Positions 1-12,511 of a DNA stretch of 64,000 nucleotides are shown in pieces. The stretch is from Staphylococcus sp. NRL 16/872 (GTDB lineage: Bacteria; Bacillota; Bacilli; Staphylococcales; Staphylococcaceae), in NCBI RefSeq assembly GCF_022815905.2, contig NZ_CP119327.1:1674001-1738000 (forward strand), in the 5' to 3' direction. The translations under genes and the position numbers were made by a program. The notes below the pieces were generated by a model. It was not told the DNA's origin. It made no database searches and worked only from the letters and a program-made list of their open reading frames with translations. How positions within the stretch are numbered: position 1 is the stretch's first letter; each line of letters opens with the position of its first letter.

Positions 1-1555
1 TAAATTCACCATTTGGACTTCCTGGGTGAGTAAATCCTTCTGGTAATAAATCTTTAGCTTCTCTTTCGAACCAAACATTTGAACCATGTTCAGCGAAAAG
101 ATCTGCTACATGATTAACTGTTTCTTTAGTCATAATGATGTCGCCATTCTCAGCATAAAATACTGGTAATGGTACACCCCATACACGTTGACGAGAGATA
201 ACCCATTCGCCACGGTCACGAATCATGTTATAGATACGTGTTTTACCCCAGTCTACTTTAAACTCTGTATCTTCAATCGCATCTAAAATATCTTGTCTTA
301 CTTTACTAATTGATGCGAACCATTGTGGTGTAGCGCGGAAAATAACAGGTTTTTTAGTACGCCAGTCATGTGGGTAACTATGTGTAATGAAGTCTAATTT
401 TAATAAAGCTTCTTTTTCAGTTAATAAATCTGTAACTGCTTTATTCGCTTTATCATAGAACATACCTTCAAATTGGCCACCTTCTTCAGTGAAGACACCT
501 TTATCATTTAAAGGACTGATTACTGGTAAGTCATATTTTTGACCTACAACATAGTCATCTTCCCCGTGTCCAGGAGCCGTATGAACACAACCAGTACCTG
601 CATCAGTTGTAACGTGCTCGCCGTTAATTACTAGTGATACGCGGTCTAAGAACGGATGTTGTGCTTCAACATATTCTAATTCTTTACCAGTGAATTCTTT
701 TTCTAATTGAATAGCATTCTTATCCCATCCTAAAGCTTCTGAAACTGACTCAGCTAAAGCTTGAGCAATGATATATTTTTTACCATTCACATTGTATTGA
801 CCATATTTAAGTTCTGGATGAACTGTAATAGCTACATTTGATGGAATAGTCCATGGAGTAGTTGTCCAAATGATAAATTGAGCATCTTCATCCACTACAC
901 CTTTTGAATCTTTGACATCAAATGCTACATAGATTGATGCTGAACGTTTATCATGGTATTCAATTTCAGCTTCTGCTAATGAAGATTCACTTGATGGTGA
1001 CCAGTATACAGGCTTTTTACCTTTATAAATAAGTCCTTTATCAGCCATTTCACCGAACAAACGAATTTGAGCTGCTTCATATTCAGGTCTTAACGTGATA
1101 TAAGGATTATTAAAATCTCCACGAACACCCAAACGTTTAAAGTCTTGCTTTTGTAATTCAACTTGTTCTAACGCAAATTCTTTACATTTTTCTCTGAATT
1201 CTGCGATTGACATTTTTTTACGGTCTACACCTTTTTTAGTTAACGCTTGTTCAATTGGTAAACCATGAGTATCCCAACCTGGAACATATGGTGCATAGAA
1301 ACCTTGCATTGTTTTGTAACGGACAATGATATCTTTGATAATTTTATTTAGCGCATGTCCCATATGAAGATTACCATTCGCATATGGTGGACCATCATGA
1401 AGAATATACGTTTGGTTTCCTTTGTTTTTATCTAACGCTTTTTGATAGTGATCTTCAGCTTCCCATTTTTCTTGAATCTGAGGTTCTTTAGTAGGAAGTC
1501 CCCCACGCATTGGAAAATCTGTCTTAGGCATTAATAAAGTATCTTTATAGTTCAT
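1..1555 (-). CDS. ileS: Isoleucyl-tRNA synthetase, N-terminal part (runs off left edge)
   Basis: Class I aminoacyl-tRNA synthetase that charges tRNA-Ile in the cytoplasm. About 518 N-terminal codons are present of roughly 917 usual; the catalytic KMSKS region and C-terminus lie outside the window. Seen in my translation: the HIGH-type motif as HMGH at about residues 64-67 in [11 protein letters not shown], then CP1 editing-domain motifs [11 protein letters not shown] and [11 protein letters not shown]. The ATG at 1553-1555 follows a Shine-Dalgarno sequence (AAGGAGTG). The gene is last in the division cluster reading direction, downstream of divIVA, but has its own T-box leader, so it is probably controlled by uncharged tRNA-Ile. 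Confidence 0.97.
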   Translation of the reverse strand, partial: MNYKDTLLMPKTDFPMRGGLPTKEPQIQEKWEAEDHYQKALDKNKGNQTYILHDGPPYANGNLHMGHALNKIIKDIIVRYKTMQGFYAPYVPGWDTHGLPIEQALTKKGVDRKKMSIAEFREKCKEFALEQVELQKQDFKRLGVRGDFNNPYITLRPEYEAAQIRLFGEMADKGLIYKGKKPVYWSPSSESSLAEAEIEYHDKRSASIYVAFDVKDSKGVVDEDAQFIIWTTTPWTIPSNVAITVHPELKYGQYNVNGKKYIIAQALAESVSEALGWDKNAIQLEKEFTGKELEYVEAQHPFLDRVSLVINGEHVTTDAGTGCVHTAPGHGEDDYVVGQKYDLPVISPLNDKGVFTEEGGQFEGMFYDKANKAVTDLLTEKEALLKLDFITHSYPHDWRTKKPVIFRATPQWFASISKVRQDILDAIEDTEFKVDWGKTRIYNMIRDRGEWVISRQRVWGVPLPVFYAENGDIIMTKETVNHVADLFAEHGSNVWFEREAKDLLPEGFTHPGSPNGEF

Positions 1556-1574
1556 ATTTGTTTCACTCCTTAAA

Positions 1575-1772
1575 TATAAAAAAGAACTCTAAGTTCAATT
1601 AACAGGGACGGAAATTCCGCGGTACCACCCTTATTAACTCAACTTAGAGTTCTCTCATGTTACTTATTTTAATATCGCAAGTCAGTGATATAAGAAATAT
1701 GCTTTTACTAGGCTCTCACCATATCCTAGCTCGCTGTGAAAAGATAACTATTTCTTACGTGTCTGACTTAAT
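1575..1772 (-). promoter_or_regulatory. T-box leader of ileS (Ile specifier)
   Basis: On the minus strand the leader has a stem I closed by AAGTCAG/CTGACTT, with specifier codon ATC at 1687-1689. It also has the conserved T-box core AAGGGTGGTACCGCG at about 1617-1631. A terminator stem (AGAACTCTAAGTT with AACTTAGAGTTCT) ends in a T run at about 1578-1583. By family knowledge uncharged tRNA-Ile stabilises the antiterminator and lets ileS be read. Boundaries are approximate. Confidence 0.93.
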
Positions 1773-1782
1773 TCACATCATA

Positions 1783-2445
1783 TTATTTAGTAGATGTAGA
1801 CTCACTGTTACTTACATTTGATGTAGAAGTAGCAGATTCACTAGTGTTTGTTGATGAAGCTGATGAATCAGTGTTTGAATTCTCAGCTTGTTGATTTTGT
1901 GCATTAAGTTGTTCTTCAGGTGTAATATCTTGTTTATTTAAATGCTGGAAATTTTCTTGAGTGACTTGTTCAGCATCTATATCATAATTTAATAAATAAT
2001 CCCAATCATCATTTTTTAATAAATCTAATTGAGCTTCAACAAGCATGCGGAAACGAGAGCGGAAAACTTTAGACTGACGTTTCATATCCTCAGTTTGGAA
2101 TGATAAATGACGTGCTTTTTCAATCGCATCATTTACAATCATATCTGCTTGAGCTTGAGCTTTAGAAATTGTAGCTTCAGCTTCTTTATTCGCTGCTACT
2201 TTAACTTGCTCACCTGCTTGTTGTGCTTGAACTAAAGCATCACTTACAGATTGATGAACTTGTTGATAAGATTTAATATTAGTATCTCTCTCTTCAACTA
2301 CTTTTTCAAGTTGTTTTTTTTCTTCTTTTAAACGTTCAATTTCATTGCTTAATTGAGTTAAATAATCACTTACTTCTGCAGGTTCTAAACCATTTTTTAC
2401 TTTTGTAAATTCTTTATTTTTAATTTCATTCGGTGTAAAAGGCAT
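1783..2445 (-). CDS. divIVA: Cell-division initiation protein DivIVA
   Basis: 220 residues. The N-terminal segment (MPFTPNEIKNKEF, then a short turn and GLEPAEVSDYL) is the membrane-curvature binding domain of the DivIVA/GpsB family. It is followed by a long coiled coil (about residues 30-160) and a low-complexity Ser/Asn/Thr-rich tail after residue 180. DivIVA is a peripheral membrane scaffold at the septum. ATG follows GAGGAGG. It lies after ylmH in the ylm group, as in other Firmicutes. The tail is typical of staphylococcal DivIVA and probably disordered. Confidence 0.95.
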   Translation of the reverse strand: MPFTPNEIKNKEFTKVKNGLEPAEVSDYLTQLSNEIERLKEEKKQLEKVVEERDTNIKSYQQVHQSVSDALVQAQQAGEQVKVAANKEAEATISKAQAQADMIVNDAIEKARHLSFQTEDMKRQSKVFRSRFRMLVEAQLDLLKNDDWDYLLNYDIDAEQVTQENFQHLNKQDITPEEQLNAQNQQAENSNTDSSASSTNTSESATSTSNVSNSESTSTK

Positions 2446-2501
2446 CTTATATCCTCCTCAAATCGGACTTTTTATAAACATTTATTCCAAATCTTATACC
2501 G

Positions 2502-3272
2502 TTATTTAAATAATGTTTGGTAAGTAATATGAATTTTATCTTTTTTCGTGCGACCACCCACATCGGTAATTTGAGCTCGCCCAAAACCTTGAATGGATAA
2601 TAAATCATTGATTTGTACTTGGAAATCTGGAGAATCGATAATGGTATGATTCACTTTCACGCGTTTTTTCTCAATAAGTTGTTTAGCAATTGCTCTCGAT
2701 TTATGAATCATTTCTTTTAAAACAACATCTAATCTTAACGCGCTAACTGTGCTACCATGACTCTTCCAATTCTCTACTGATTGTATCATATCTTTAAATA
2801 GAATAGAATTAAGTTTAACTGATGCGCCTTTAATCTTTGTCAATTCTGTCATAATATATGATTCTAATTGTTTTGTCAAAACGAATTGTATCGTTTCTCC
2901 TACTAAAATATCGCCTACTTGCTCCCTTTCAATACCTAGCGACATTAATGTTCCTAATACATGTTGATGTTGAAGTGTGACAAATTTTTCAGGATAGTCA
3001 ATTTGAATTAATGTAATTTCATAATCCTCTTCAGTAGCTTCATAGTAACTTGGCGCAATAATGGCTCTTTTTCTCTCGGAATGAGGTCCACCAAAAAATT
3101 GTACATGCATATCATCGAAGCTTCCTACCACTACCTTAAGAATATATTGTCCTCTTGGATCTAAAAAGTTTGTTAACACAGGCGCATATTGTTGATTCAC
3201 TTGATCACACTTATCTATTAATTGATCGATTAAAGGATGCTCTTCATTTCTAAAGTGTTGATAAATATCTAT
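2502..3272 (-). CDS. ylmH: S4-domain RNA-binding protein YlmH, probable AUA start
   Basis: YlmH family with a C-terminal S4 RNA-binding domain (about the last 75 residues; LDVVLKEMIHKSRAIAKQLI). In B. subtilis YlmH is linked to ribosome rescue and cell division. The first ordinary start in frame is GTG at 3198-3200, giving 232 residues, with no ribosome site. The frame continues 24 codons upstream (DIYQHFRNEEHPLID) to tandem ATA codons at 3270-3275. A perfect AGGAGG at 3281-3286 is 8 nt from the ATA at 3270-3272. That start gives about 256 residues, the usual family length. I therefore annotate an AUA start; the GTG is the fallback. Confidence 0.85.
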   Translation of the reverse strand: MDIYQHFRNEEHPLIDQLIDKCDQVNQQYAPVLTNFLDPRGQYILKVVVGSFDDMHVQFFGGPHSERKRAIIAPSYYEATEEDYEITLIQIDYPEKFVTLQHQHVLGTLMSLGIEREQVGDILVGETIQFVLTKQLESYIMTELTKIKGASVKLNSILFKDMIQSVENWKSHGSTVSALRLDVVLKEMIHKSRAIAKQLIEKKRVKVNHTIIDSPDFQVQINDLLSIQGFGRAQITDVGGRTKKDKIHITYQTLFK

Positions 3273-3349
3273 TATAGTTACCTCCTTTTTTATTTTTCGG
3301 AAAATGAATTTACTATTATATAAACTGTGAGGTTAAGACTAAACATGAT

Positions 3350-3384
3350 ATGAGGCTAAGACAACTAAATGTCCTAGCCTCATC
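3350..3384 (-). other. Hairpin between ylmG and ylmH
   Basis: A 12-bp imperfect inverted repeat (GAGGCTAGGACA / TGTCTTAGCCTC on the minus strand) lies between ylmG and ylmH. There is no strong T run after it in either direction, so it may be a processing site or weak attenuator rather than a true terminator. Confidence 0.5.
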
Positions 3385-3390
3385 AAAAAT

Positions 3391-3687
3391 TTATTTCATT
3401 ATTAAATAATTTATAATCATAGCAAAAATACTTTTTAATCCCCATTGGAATAACACAAGTACAAATAATGCTACAAGTGATGAAATATCAATCATTCCAA
3501 TTGGAGGAATAATTTTTCTAAACGGTTCTAAAAACGGCTCATAAATTTTAGATAAAATTTCGCCAAATTTAGATTCCCTTATACTTGGCACCCATGATGT
3601 AAAGAAATAAATAATCATACCAAAATAGTATATTTGAACTAGCACAAGTATAAAGTTAAATATATTAGCTATTAGGCTAATGTCCAT
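3391..3687 (-). CDS. ylmG: YggT-family membrane protein YlmG
   Basis: 98 residues with two hydrophobic segments (about 5-30 and 65-90) and the family signature YEPFLEPFRKIIPPIGMIDISSLVALFVL between them, here partly quoted. YggT proteins are small inner-membrane proteins in the ylm/division cluster; their exact role is unsettled, with links to osmotic and division functions. It is 12 nt from sepF, so it is in the same transcript. Confidence 0.92.
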   Translation of the reverse strand: MDISLIANIFNFILVLVQIYYFGMIIYFFTSWVPSIRESKFGEILSKIYEPFLEPFRKIIPPIGMIDISSLVALFVLVLFQWGLKSIFAMIINYLIMK

Positions 3688-3699
3688 AGGCTATTCTCC

Positions 3700-4293
3700 T
3701 TACTCGTAATGATGCGCTTCCATTTGTTCGATATGATCAGTAATACTTCCAGCAACTTCTACATTATCAGGAGTACAAAGGAAAATATCTGTACCAACAC
3801 GTTGAATATCTCCACCGATTGCATACACCGTGCCACTCAAAAAGTCAATAATACGCTTAGCTGAAACTTTATCAATGCGTTGTAAATTAACTAAAGTAGC
3901 GCGACGATTTTTCAACTCATCTGCTATATCTTGTGTATCTGAGAAAACACGAGGTTCGAATAAACACATTTTCGAACTTTCATATACAGAATATTCCTGT
4001 GCAGATTGGTTCATAGTCACAACATTTTTTGAATTCGACTTAGTAGACGTATTGTTCATACGTTTCTTCCTTTCCTCTGTGTTATAATTTCGTGATGTTT
4101 TCTTTTGAGGTACCGTCTTTAGATTATTTTGCTGCGTTTGTGGACGTTCTGATGTTTGATTTTGTTGTACGTTATTTTGTTTTTCTTCCTTTTGAACGAC
4201 GCGTTGTTGACGTTCTTCAGGACTTTCTACTTCTTCTTCATCTTCCATAAGAAAAAAATTATTAAATAAATCTTTAATAGCCATGGGGCTCAC
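3700..4293 (-). CDS. sepF: Cell-division protein SepF
   Basis: 197 residues. It has an amphipathic N-terminus ([17 protein letters not shown]) for membrane binding, a Gln/Asn-rich linker (about 35-95) and a C-terminal SepF core ([20 protein letters not shown]... ending [10 protein letters not shown]). SepF anchors and bundles FtsZ at the septum. Start choice is open: GTG at 4291-4293 aligns with the S. aureus N-terminus as I remember it (MSHLALKDLF), while the ATG three codons later has an AGGAG 8 nt upstream. It is 2 nt downstream of ylmE. Confidence 0.95.
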   Translation of the reverse strand: MSPMAIKDLFNNFFLMEDEEEVESPEERQQRVVQKEEKQNNVQQNQTSERPQTQQNNLKTVPQKKTSRNYNTEERKKRMNNTSTKSNSKNVVTMNQSAQEYSVYESSKMCLFEPRVFSDTQDIADELKNRRATLVNLQRIDKVSAKRIIDFLSGTVYAIGGDIQRVGTDIFLCTPDNVEVAGSITDHIEQMEAHHYE

Positions 4294-4295
4294 TC

Positions 4296-4964
4296 CTATT
4301 CTCCAACAAGTTTAGTCCCTATTCTGATAAACGAAGCACCTTCTTCTACAGCAATTTGATAATCATTACTCATTCCCATAGATAAAAACTCACACGGTGC
4401 ATAATCTAATTTAAGGTTTTTGATTTCATTACGTTTTAATCTTAATTGTTTAAATAATTGACGAATATAGTCATTATCTTCTGTATAAGGTGCCATTGTC
4501 ATTAAACCAACAATTTTGATATTACTATATTGTTGGAGTTGTTGAATAAAGTCATTAACTTCATCTAAAGCAATGCCATGTTTACTTTCCTCACCTGAAA
4601 CATTAACTTGCACAAAGCATGAAATAACATGATCTGCTCTTTTATTAATTTCCTTGGCAAGACTTAGGCGATCTAACGCATGAAGATAATCTATATCATT
4701 AATAACTTCTTTAACTTTTCTTGATTGTAAAGAGCCAATGAAATGCATTGTAACATCATCAGGCAACGCTTCTTTCTTCTCAAGAAATCCTTTTAAACGG
4801 TTCTCTCCAAAGTGACGTAAACCTGCTTCATATGCTTCTTTAGCTCGGTCTATTGTAACATATTTTGTAACCGCAATCACGTCAGGTATAGTAGATGTTT
4901 CACTTTTGGCAATATGCTCATTAATTTCTTTTTTAATTGTTTCTAAATTTTGTTTTACTTCCAT
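4296..4964 (-). CDS. ylmE: PLP homeostasis protein YlmE (YggS family)
   Basis: 222 residues of the YggS/PROSC family, single-domain PLP-binding TIM barrel. The PLP lysine is in IAVTKYV (about residue 34). [21 protein letters not shown] and GLMTMAPY are family motifs, and the C-terminal [25 protein letters not shown] binds the phosphate. The family balances free PLP and amino-acid pools. It sits between pgeF and sepF in the ylm group. Confidence 0.95.
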   Translation of the reverse strand: MEVKQNLETIKKEINEHIAKSETSTIPDVIAVTKYVTIDRAKEAYEAGLRHFGENRLKGFLEKKEALPDDVTMHFIGSLQSRKVKEVINDIDYLHALDRLSLAKEINKRADHVISCFVQVNVSGEESKHGIALDEVNDFIQQLQQYSNIKIVGLMTMAPYTEDNDYIRQLFKQLRLKRNEIKNLKLDYAPCEFLSMGMSNDYQIAVEEGASFIRIGTKLVGE

Positions 4965-5108
4965 TTCAATATCAACCTCGAGTTATAGACTAAGTATATC
5001 AGACTGTATATAATCTTTTACATTTATCTTTGGCAAAAGAGTATTAACAATCCATGTATCACATTGTTTTATCGACAAGTTTATACGTGTCTTAAATCAC
5101 ACACTCAA

Positions 5109-5903
5109 TTAGTATTTTTGTCCAATAAACCCCATCATTCTTCCTGTTTGGCCCTTTTCAATTCGATAAGAGAAGAACATCGATAAATCTTCTGAAGTTG
5201 CATAATCAGTAATATAGATATTATCTTTAGGTACGCCTTTCTCTTCTAGTAAAAGGGCATTAGCACGTTTCAAATCAATACCATGACGATCTTTATCACG
5301 TGTTTCAATATATTGAGCGCTATCGATAGGTAAAGTTTTAAATTTAGATTGAATGTCGTCATTAATTTCATAACTCATTGAAGTTGAAGGGCCAATAACC
5401 ACCTTTAAATCTTTATAATCAAAATTAACATGATTTAGCATTTTTACAGCGATTTGACTATATGTTCCTCTCCATCCAGCATGTGCTAATCCTATGAAGT
5501 GATGTTTCTCACTATAAAAGTAAACGGGCACACAATCTGCATAACACATCGTTAGCAACACATGAGAGTCATATGAATAAAGACCATCAATTCCATAGAG
5601 TTGATCACTAAGTTCCTCAATATTTGTACCTTGATGTTGTTGAGTGACATGTGCAATTTTGTCTTCATGAGTTTGAATAGGAAAAACCCATTCATCTCTT
5701 GGGTATCCAATAGCTTCAGCTAAAATTTCTTGATGTCGTGTAACATTATCTTGCTTATCATCTATGTAACGTGCCATATTAAATGAATGCTCTGGATATA
5801 AACTGTAACCCCCATCACGCGTTGTAAAGCCTAAAGTAATATTATGTAATTCTTCTGCTTCATAATTTAAGTAATGAGGATATTTAATAAATTGCTCTGA
5901 CAC
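5109..5903 (-). CDS. pgeF: Peptidoglycan editing factor PgeF/YlmD (laccase-domain)
   Basis: Multicopper-polyphenol-oxidase (DUF152) family, now viewed as a purine nucleoside phosphorylase/amidase-like enzyme linked to peptidoglycan editing. Metal-site motifs are seen: [18 protein letters not shown] and [10 protein letters not shown]. The open frame extends to 5999, but the upstream 32 residues are unlike the family. GTG at 5901-5903 ([14 protein letters not shown]) lies 9 nt after AAGGTGG and gives 264 residues, the usual length. It is between ftsZ and ylmE; a terminator separates it from ftsZ. Confidence 0.93.
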   Translation of the reverse strand: MSEQFIKYPHYLNYEAEELHNITLGFTTRDGGYSLYPEHSFNMARYIDDKQDNVTRHQEILAEAIGYPRDEWVFPIQTHEDKIAHVTQQHQGTNIEELSDQLYGIDGLYSYDSHVLLTMCYADCVPVYFYSEKHHFIGLAHAGWRGTYSQIAVKMLNHVNFDYKDLKVVIGPSTSMSYEINDDIQSKFKTLPIDSAQYIETRDKDRHGIDLKRANALLLEEKGVPKDNIYITDYATSEDLSMFFSYRIEKGQTGRMMGFIGQKY

Positions 5904-6024
5904 GTAAAAAACCACCTTATGAAAAGTTATTTTTCTATTTATAAACAGTTGCCATATTATCTTTACTCTAAATATGAATATAAATTTATTATATAACAAT
6001 ATTCACTCTCTTTTAAAGTATATG

Positions 6025-6070
6025 AAAAGGAGTAGAATAGAATTCTTTATAGAATTCTGTTCTACTCCAA
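6025..6070 (-). terminator. Terminator after ftsZ
   Basis: A 17-bp near-perfect inverted repeat (GGAGTAGAACAGAATTC and its complement around a 5-nt loop, 6029-6068) is followed on the minus strand by TTTTCAT. It lies 90 nt downstream of the ftsZ stop, so it probably ends or attenuates the dcw transcript before pgeF. Confidence 0.85.
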
Positions 6071-6156
6071 ATAATTTAGCAATATAGTTTAAAAAATGAA
6101 CTTATAAAATGTAAGCTATGCTTCATTTTATAATATTCTAAACTACTCATTTAAAA

Positions 6157-7338
6157 TTAACGTCTAGTTCTTCTAGAACGTCTTTCTTCTCTATTTCTGA
6201 TAAAGCTAGGAATATCGTCATCTTTAGTTGAATGACTTCTTTCATTTACACTTTCAGATGCACGTGAACTTGAAGCACTATGTGAGAATGAGTCTTCTTT
6301 AGGTGCACTTTGTGTTGAAGTACCTGTAGCACTTACGCTTGAACCAAAACCTGTACTTGAAGCTTTACGTCCTTGAGATGTTGGTTTATCTTCGAAACCA
6401 GTAGCAATAACTGTTACAACAATCTCATCTTGTAATTCAGGATTGATTACAGTACCGAAGATCATGTTTACATCTTCATCAGCAGCATCTTGAACGATAT
6501 CTGCAGCTTCTTGAGCTTCGAAAAGTGATAATGATTCTCCACCAGTAATATTCATTAATACGCCTTGTGCACCAACGATTGATGTTTCAAGTAAAGGAGA
6601 TGAGATAGCTTTTTTAGCAGCTTCAACAGCTCTGTTTTCACCTGAAGATACACCAATACCCATTAATGCTGAACCTTGGTTAGACATGATTGTTTTAACG
6701 TCAGCAAAGTCTAAGTTTACTTCACCTGATACAGCGATTAAATCAGAGATACCTTGTACACCTTGACGTAATACGTTATCTGCTTCTTTAAACGCTTCCA
6801 TCATTGGTGTAGATTTATCTACGATATCTAATAAGCGATCATTAGGGATAACGATTAATGTATCAACAGCAGCTTTCATCGCTTCTACACCTGCAGCAGC
6901 TTGAGTAGAACGCTTACGACCTTCGAAACCAAATGGACGAGTTACCACACCAACAGTTAAAGCGCCCATTTCTTTAGCGATTTTTGCAACAACTGGCGCA
7001 GCACCTGTACCAGTACCGCCACCCATACCAGCAGTTACGAATACCATATCTGCACCTTGAATCGCATCTTCAATTTGTTCACGAGATTCTTCAGCAGCTT
7101 TTTTTCCGATTTCTGGGTTAGCTCCTGCACCAAGTCCACGTGTTAATTTTTCACCAATTTGGATTTTAGATTCAGCTTTCGATAAATTTAAAGCTTGTCC
7201 ATCTGTATTAATTGCAATAAATTCAACATTATTCATTCCATGGTCAATCATGCGGTTAACAGCGTTATTACCACCGCCACCTACACCGATGACTTTTAAA
7301 GTCGCCATATGATTAAATCCTTGTTCAAATTCTAACAT
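6157..7338 (-). CDS. ftsZ: Cell-division GTPase FtsZ
   Basis: 393 residues. It is the bacterial tubulin that forms the Z ring. The tubulin signature GGGTGTG is at 106-112, with N-terminal [13 protein letters not shown] and the T7-loop region [12 protein letters not shown] variable Ser-rich linker (about 320-370) leads to the conserved C-terminal peptide [14 protein letters not shown], which binds FtsA, SepF and EzrA. The first ATG has an AGGAGG; an internal ATG (MATLKVIG) is less favoured. It is 29 nt after ftsA. Confidence 0.98.
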   Translation of the reverse strand: MLEFEQGFNHMATLKVIGVGGGGNNAVNRMIDHGMNNVEFIAINTDGQALNLSKAESKIQIGEKLTRGLGAGANPEIGKKAAEESREQIEDAIQGADMVFVTAGMGGGTGTGAAPVVAKIAKEMGALTVGVVTRPFGFEGRKRSTQAAAGVEAMKAAVDTLIVIPNDRLLDIVDKSTPMMEAFKEADNVLRQGVQGISDLIAVSGEVNLDFADVKTIMSNQGSALMGIGVSSGENRAVEAAKKAISSPLLETSIVGAQGVLMNITGGESLSLFEAQEAADIVQDAADEDVNMIFGTVINPELQDEIVVTVIATGFEDKPTSQGRKASSTGFGSSVSATGTSTQSAPKEDSFSHSASSSRASESVNERSHSTKDDDIPSFIRNREERRSRRTRR

Positions 7339-7367
7339 TTATATTTCCTCCTAGTCTTAATGGCCAA

Positions 7368-8828
<1,461 letters not shown>

Positions 8829-8910
8829 TTACTATTAAAATACACTATATTTAGTTTACAATACGTCGATTGGCTTGTGAACTATAAACGTATATTAATA
8901 TCGAAATTTT

Positions 8911-10179
8911 TTAATTATTTGAGTTTGATTGTTCGTTAATTTTATTCAATGCACTTTGCAATTCGTTTTTAGCATCAATTTCTTCTTGAGACTTTTGTTG
9001 TAAATCTTGATCAGATTTAGAACTGTTAGAACTACTTCCATTATAAGGAATAAATGATGCGCCTACGGATAAATCAATATAACCTTGGTTTTGTAGATTA
9101 CCAGAATCATCTTTTTCAAGTGATTGTGACATTTGTGGGTAATATTTCAGTTTATTTGCGATGGTTTTGTAATCACCTACAACCTGCATGCCATCTTTCA
9201 TATACAATAAAATTCTACTTTGCTTATTTGCTTCTGGTGCATAACTAATTTCTGAAATCATATCTCTAACGTTTAAAGACATATTTGAAAGTGCTTTAAC
9301 CATATTATCTTTATCTTCACCCTTGAAACTATCTAAGATTGGGCCACTACCCGCAATATTTTCATTATAGTCTTTCAATTCTTTATTGCCTTCAATAATA
9401 GGAACATATTTATTCTTATCTTTTACTACACCCACTACATTGTTTTCAGTTATTTGAACATTTAACGTATTAGGTAAATGTTTTTTTATCTCTACATTCT
9501 TGACTAAAGGATTTTGTTTTAAATTATTAATCCCTTTTCTTTTACTATAAGTATACATGCGAGAACCTGGTTTAACATCTAGTGCTTTTTCAACTTGTTG
9601 ATTACTCAAGTTTTTATTCCCACTAATGTTTATATGAGAAATCCTACTTAATGGCGTAAACATGTATATTAAAAATAAAAGAATTAATAATATTAATGAC
9701 GTTAAAATGATATATTGAATTCTCTTTTGTCGTTTACGACGATCAATTCTTTGTTGCTCACGTTTTTCTTGTAACGTCATATGCGCATATTTATCTTCTT
9801 TTTGCTTATGGTTAGCAGTGTTGCTTTTTCTATTCTCACGTTTTTTCTTTTGGTTAGAAAATAGCTCAGACACTTTTGTTTTAAAAGTTTGAAATTGATT
9901 TTCTTTTCTTGAGCTATTATGACGATTGCTTTCTTTTTGTTTTCGTTTCTCATTTAGTTCTTCTTTACGTTCTTCTTGTGACTCTTCTTTATGAATTTGT
10001 TCTTCATTACTATCTTGCGTTGCGCTAGGTCTATCTTCCTTTTCAGAAATTGAAGATTCAGTGAAATTACTGTCTTCTGTGTCTTCCATCTCATTATCTT
10101 TTAATTCACTGTTTTTACGTTCAATTGAATCCCTAATAGACCTCACTTTAGTATTTCTATTATTTTTACGTTCATCCAC
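8911..10179 (-). CDS. divIB: Cell-division protein DivIB (FtsQ)
   Basis: 422 residues. It has a long charged cytoplasmic N-terminus (about 1-150, Lys/Glu/Asn-rich), one transmembrane helix (IQYIILTSLILLILLFLIYM, about 153-173), then a POTRA domain (ISHINISGNKNLSNQQV) and a beta domain. The C-terminal tail is Ser/Asn/Gln rich. DivIB works with FtsL and DivIC in the divisome. It follows murD, 16 nt away. The large N-terminus is normal for staphylococci. Confidence 0.95.
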   Translation of the reverse strand: MDERKNNRNTKVRSIRDSIERKNSELKDNEMEDTEDSNFTESSISEKEDRPSATQDSNEEQIHKEESQEERKEELNEKRKQKESNRHNSSRKENQFQTFKTKVSELFSNQKKKRENRKSNTANHKQKEDKYAHMTLQEKREQQRIDRRKRQKRIQYIILTSLILLILLFLIYMFTPLSRISHINISGNKNLSNQQVEKALDVKPGSRMYTYSKRKGINNLKQNPLVKNVEIKKHLPNTLNVQITENNVVGVVKDKNKYVPIIEGNKELKDYNENIAGSGPILDSFKGEDKDNMVKALSNMSLNVRDMISEISYAPEANKQSRILLYMKDGMQVVGDYKTIANKLKYYPQMSQSLEKDDSGNLQNQGYIDLSVGASFIPYNGSSSNSSKSDQDLQQKSQEEIDAKNELQSALNKINEQSNSNN

Positions 10180-10194
10180 GAAATTTCACACCCT

Positions 10195-11544
10195 TTAATA
10201 AGACGGTAAGTGTGCACGGAAGCTTTCAATAAATCGTTCTCCACGTTCTTCAAATGTATTATATTGATCCCAACTTGCACAAGCTGGAGATAATAAAACA
10301 ACATCATTAGGTTCAATGACATCTTGCACTTTTTTTACAGCATCTTCGACATCGGTAGCTTTAATAACAAGTTTCCCTTGACTATTACCTAATTTAGCAA
10401 ATTTTTCTTGCGTTTCACCAAAAACAACCATTGCTCTTACATTTTTCATATATGGAATAAGTTCATCAAATTCATTTCCTCTATCTAAACCACCACATAA
10501 CCAAATGATAGGTTGTTTAAACGAATTTAACGCAAATTGAGTAGCTAAAGTATTAGTTGCTTTCGAATCATTATAATATTTATTTGTTCGATTAGTACCA
10601 ATGTATTGTAATCTATGATCGATACCTGAAAATGTAGTTAAACTATCAATAATAGCTTTAATTGGTACACCAGCTAAAATAGCAGCTAATACAGCAGCCA
10701 AAATATTTTCTAAATTATGTTGTCCTGGTAAAACTAAATCCTCAATATTAATAATTCTAATTCCTTTGTAGATAATGAAATTATTTTTAATATAAATGCC
10801 TTCAACTTCTTGTTGTGTTGAGAAGTATAAGGTCTTAGCTTTTAAATTTTCCGATTCAATAAGATGACGTTGATGATAATTGCATATTAAATAATCATCT
10901 TCTGTTTGATTTTTATATATTTGTTTTTTAGCATTTTGATAGTTTTCAAGTGTTTCATGATAATCTAAATGCGCCGAATAAATATTAGTAATAATGGCAA
11001 TATGTGGTCGGTATGTTTCAATACCTAGTAATTGGAATGAAGATAATTCAGTGATTAAATATTCCTCCGGTTTGGCTTCTTGGGCTACTTTAGAAGCGAC
11101 ATAACCAATATTTCCAGATAATCGTCCAGTAAGTCTACTTTTGCTAAACATGTCTCCAATTAAAGAAGTTGTAGTAGTTTTACCATTTGTTCCAGTAACT
11201 GCAATAATCGGCGCCTCAGATATTAAATAGCTTAATTCTACTTCAGTTAAAATTTGCAACCCACGTTCTTCTGCTGCTTTAATGATTGATACAGTATATG
11301 GAATACCTGGGTTTTTTACAATAATAGGATCGTTATCCAATAATGAAACTGGATGACCACCGTCAACAATTTTTACACCTAAAGTTTCTAAATCTTTTGC
11401 ATGGGGATCTTGAGATAAATCTTTGCCATCATTCACAGTGACTTTAGCCCCTAATTTGACTAGTAATTTCGCTGCTTCATAACCACTTTTTGCTAATCCT
11501 ACTACAAGAACTTCTTTGTTTTCTAATCCTGTAAAATTCAGCAT
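10195..11544 (-). CDS. murD: UDP-MurNAc-L-alanine--D-glutamate ligase
   Basis: 449 residues, cytoplasmic Mur ligase adding D-Glu to UDP-MurNAc-L-Ala. ATP-binding motif GTNGKTTT is at about 118-125; further family motifs are ELSSFQL, NDSKATN (C-terminal part of the active site) and [12 protein letters not shown] near the end. Directly after mraY (1 nt gap), so translation is probably coupled. Confidence 0.98.
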   Translation of the reverse strand: MLNFTGLENKEVLVVGLAKSGYEAAKLLVKLGAKVTVNDGKDLSQDPHAKDLETLGVKIVDGGHPVSLLDNDPIIVKNPGIPYTVSIIKAAEERGLQILTEVELSYLISEAPIIAVTGTNGKTTTTSLIGDMFSKSRLTGRLSGNIGYVASKVAQEAKPEEYLITELSSFQLLGIETYRPHIAIITNIYSAHLDYHETLENYQNAKKQIYKNQTEDDYLICNYHQRHLIESENLKAKTLYFSTQQEVEGIYIKNNFIIYKGIRIINIEDLVLPGQHNLENILAAVLAAILAGVPIKAIIDSLTTFSGIDHRLQYIGTNRTNKYYNDSKATNTLATQFALNSFKQPIIWLCGGLDRGNEFDELIPYMKNVRAMVVFGETQEKFAKLGNSQGKLVIKATDVEDAVKKVQDVIEPNDVVLLSPACASWDQYNTFEERGERFIESFRAHLPSY

Positions 11545-11545
11545 T

Positions 11546-12511
11546 CTAATGCACTCCTATCCATAATCCGATTAAACCTGAAATTAAACCTACAGTCCAA
11601 AACACTGTAACAACTTTCCATTCACCCCAACCACTTAATTCGAAGTGATGGTGAATTGGACTCATTTTGAAAATACGTTTTTTAGTCAATTTGTATGAAG
11701 CAACTTGTAACATTACAGATAATGTTTCGATAACAAACACTAATCCAATAAGAAGTAATGATATTTCTTGATTTAACATAATTGAAACTGTAGCAAATAT
11801 ACCACCTAATGCTAAACTTCCTGTATCCCCCATGAACACTTTAGCTGGATTTAAGTTATAAGGTAAGAAGCCTAATAAAGCGAAAATCATAATAATACAA
11901 AATGTACCAATAGCTGGTGAATCTATAATAAAACTCATAATTGCGTACATTGTAAAACCTATAATTGATAAACCAGTTGCTAAACCATCTAAACCATCTG
12001 TTAAGTTAACTGCATTTGAAAATCCTACTTGCCAAAAGACAATAAAAATAACATATGCGAATGATAGAGGAATACTTATATTAGTAAATGGAATATTGAG
12101 ATTAGTTGAGAATTCAATTAAATGAAAGACATCACTAAGAACGAAGAAAATAATAGCAATAGCGATTTGAGCTAAGAATTTTTGTTTACTCGTTAAGCCT
12201 TGATTATTTTTCTTAACTACTATGATGTAATCATCAATAAAACCAATCAAACCAAATCCAATTGTTACGAATAACAACAAAATAATTGGGTTTGAATTGT
12301 CAACAAAAAATATAGCTATAATAGAAGTTATGATAATACTAATGAGGAATGTAAGCCCACCCATTGTAGGTGTACCTGTTTTTTTCATATGACTTTGTGG
12401 CCCTTCCTCACGTATACTTTGGCCAAATTTCATTCGTTTAAGTGTTGGAATTAATACCGGCACCAAAATCACGGTGATAAATAGTGCGATAATCGCAAGT
12501 ATAAAAAGCAT
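11546..12511 (-). CDS. mraY: Phospho-MurNAc-pentapeptide transferase MraY
   Basis: 321 residues, about ten membrane helices. It transfers phospho-MurNAc-pentapeptide to undecaprenyl phosphate, making lipid I. Active-site motifs: GFIDDY (Asp pair), [24 protein letters not shown] and the histidine loop PIHHHFE. Followed by murD. A spacer of about 290 bp separates it from pbp1. Confidence 0.98.
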   Translation of the reverse strand: MLFILAIIALFITVILVPVLIPTLKRMKFGQSIREEGPQSHMKKTGTPTMGGLTFLISIIITSIIAIFFVDNSNPIILLLFVTIGFGLIGFIDDYIIVVKKNNQGLTSKQKFLAQIAIAIIFFVLSDVFHLIEFSTNLNIPFTNISIPLSFAYVIFIVFWQVGFSNAVNLTDGLDGLATGLSIIGFTMYAIMSFIIDSPAIGTFCIIMIFALLGFLPYNLNPAKVFMGDTGSLALGGIFATVSIMLNQEISLLLIGLVFVIETLSVMLQVASYKLTKKRIFKMSPIHHHFELSGWGEWKVVTVFWTVGLISGLIGLWIGVH

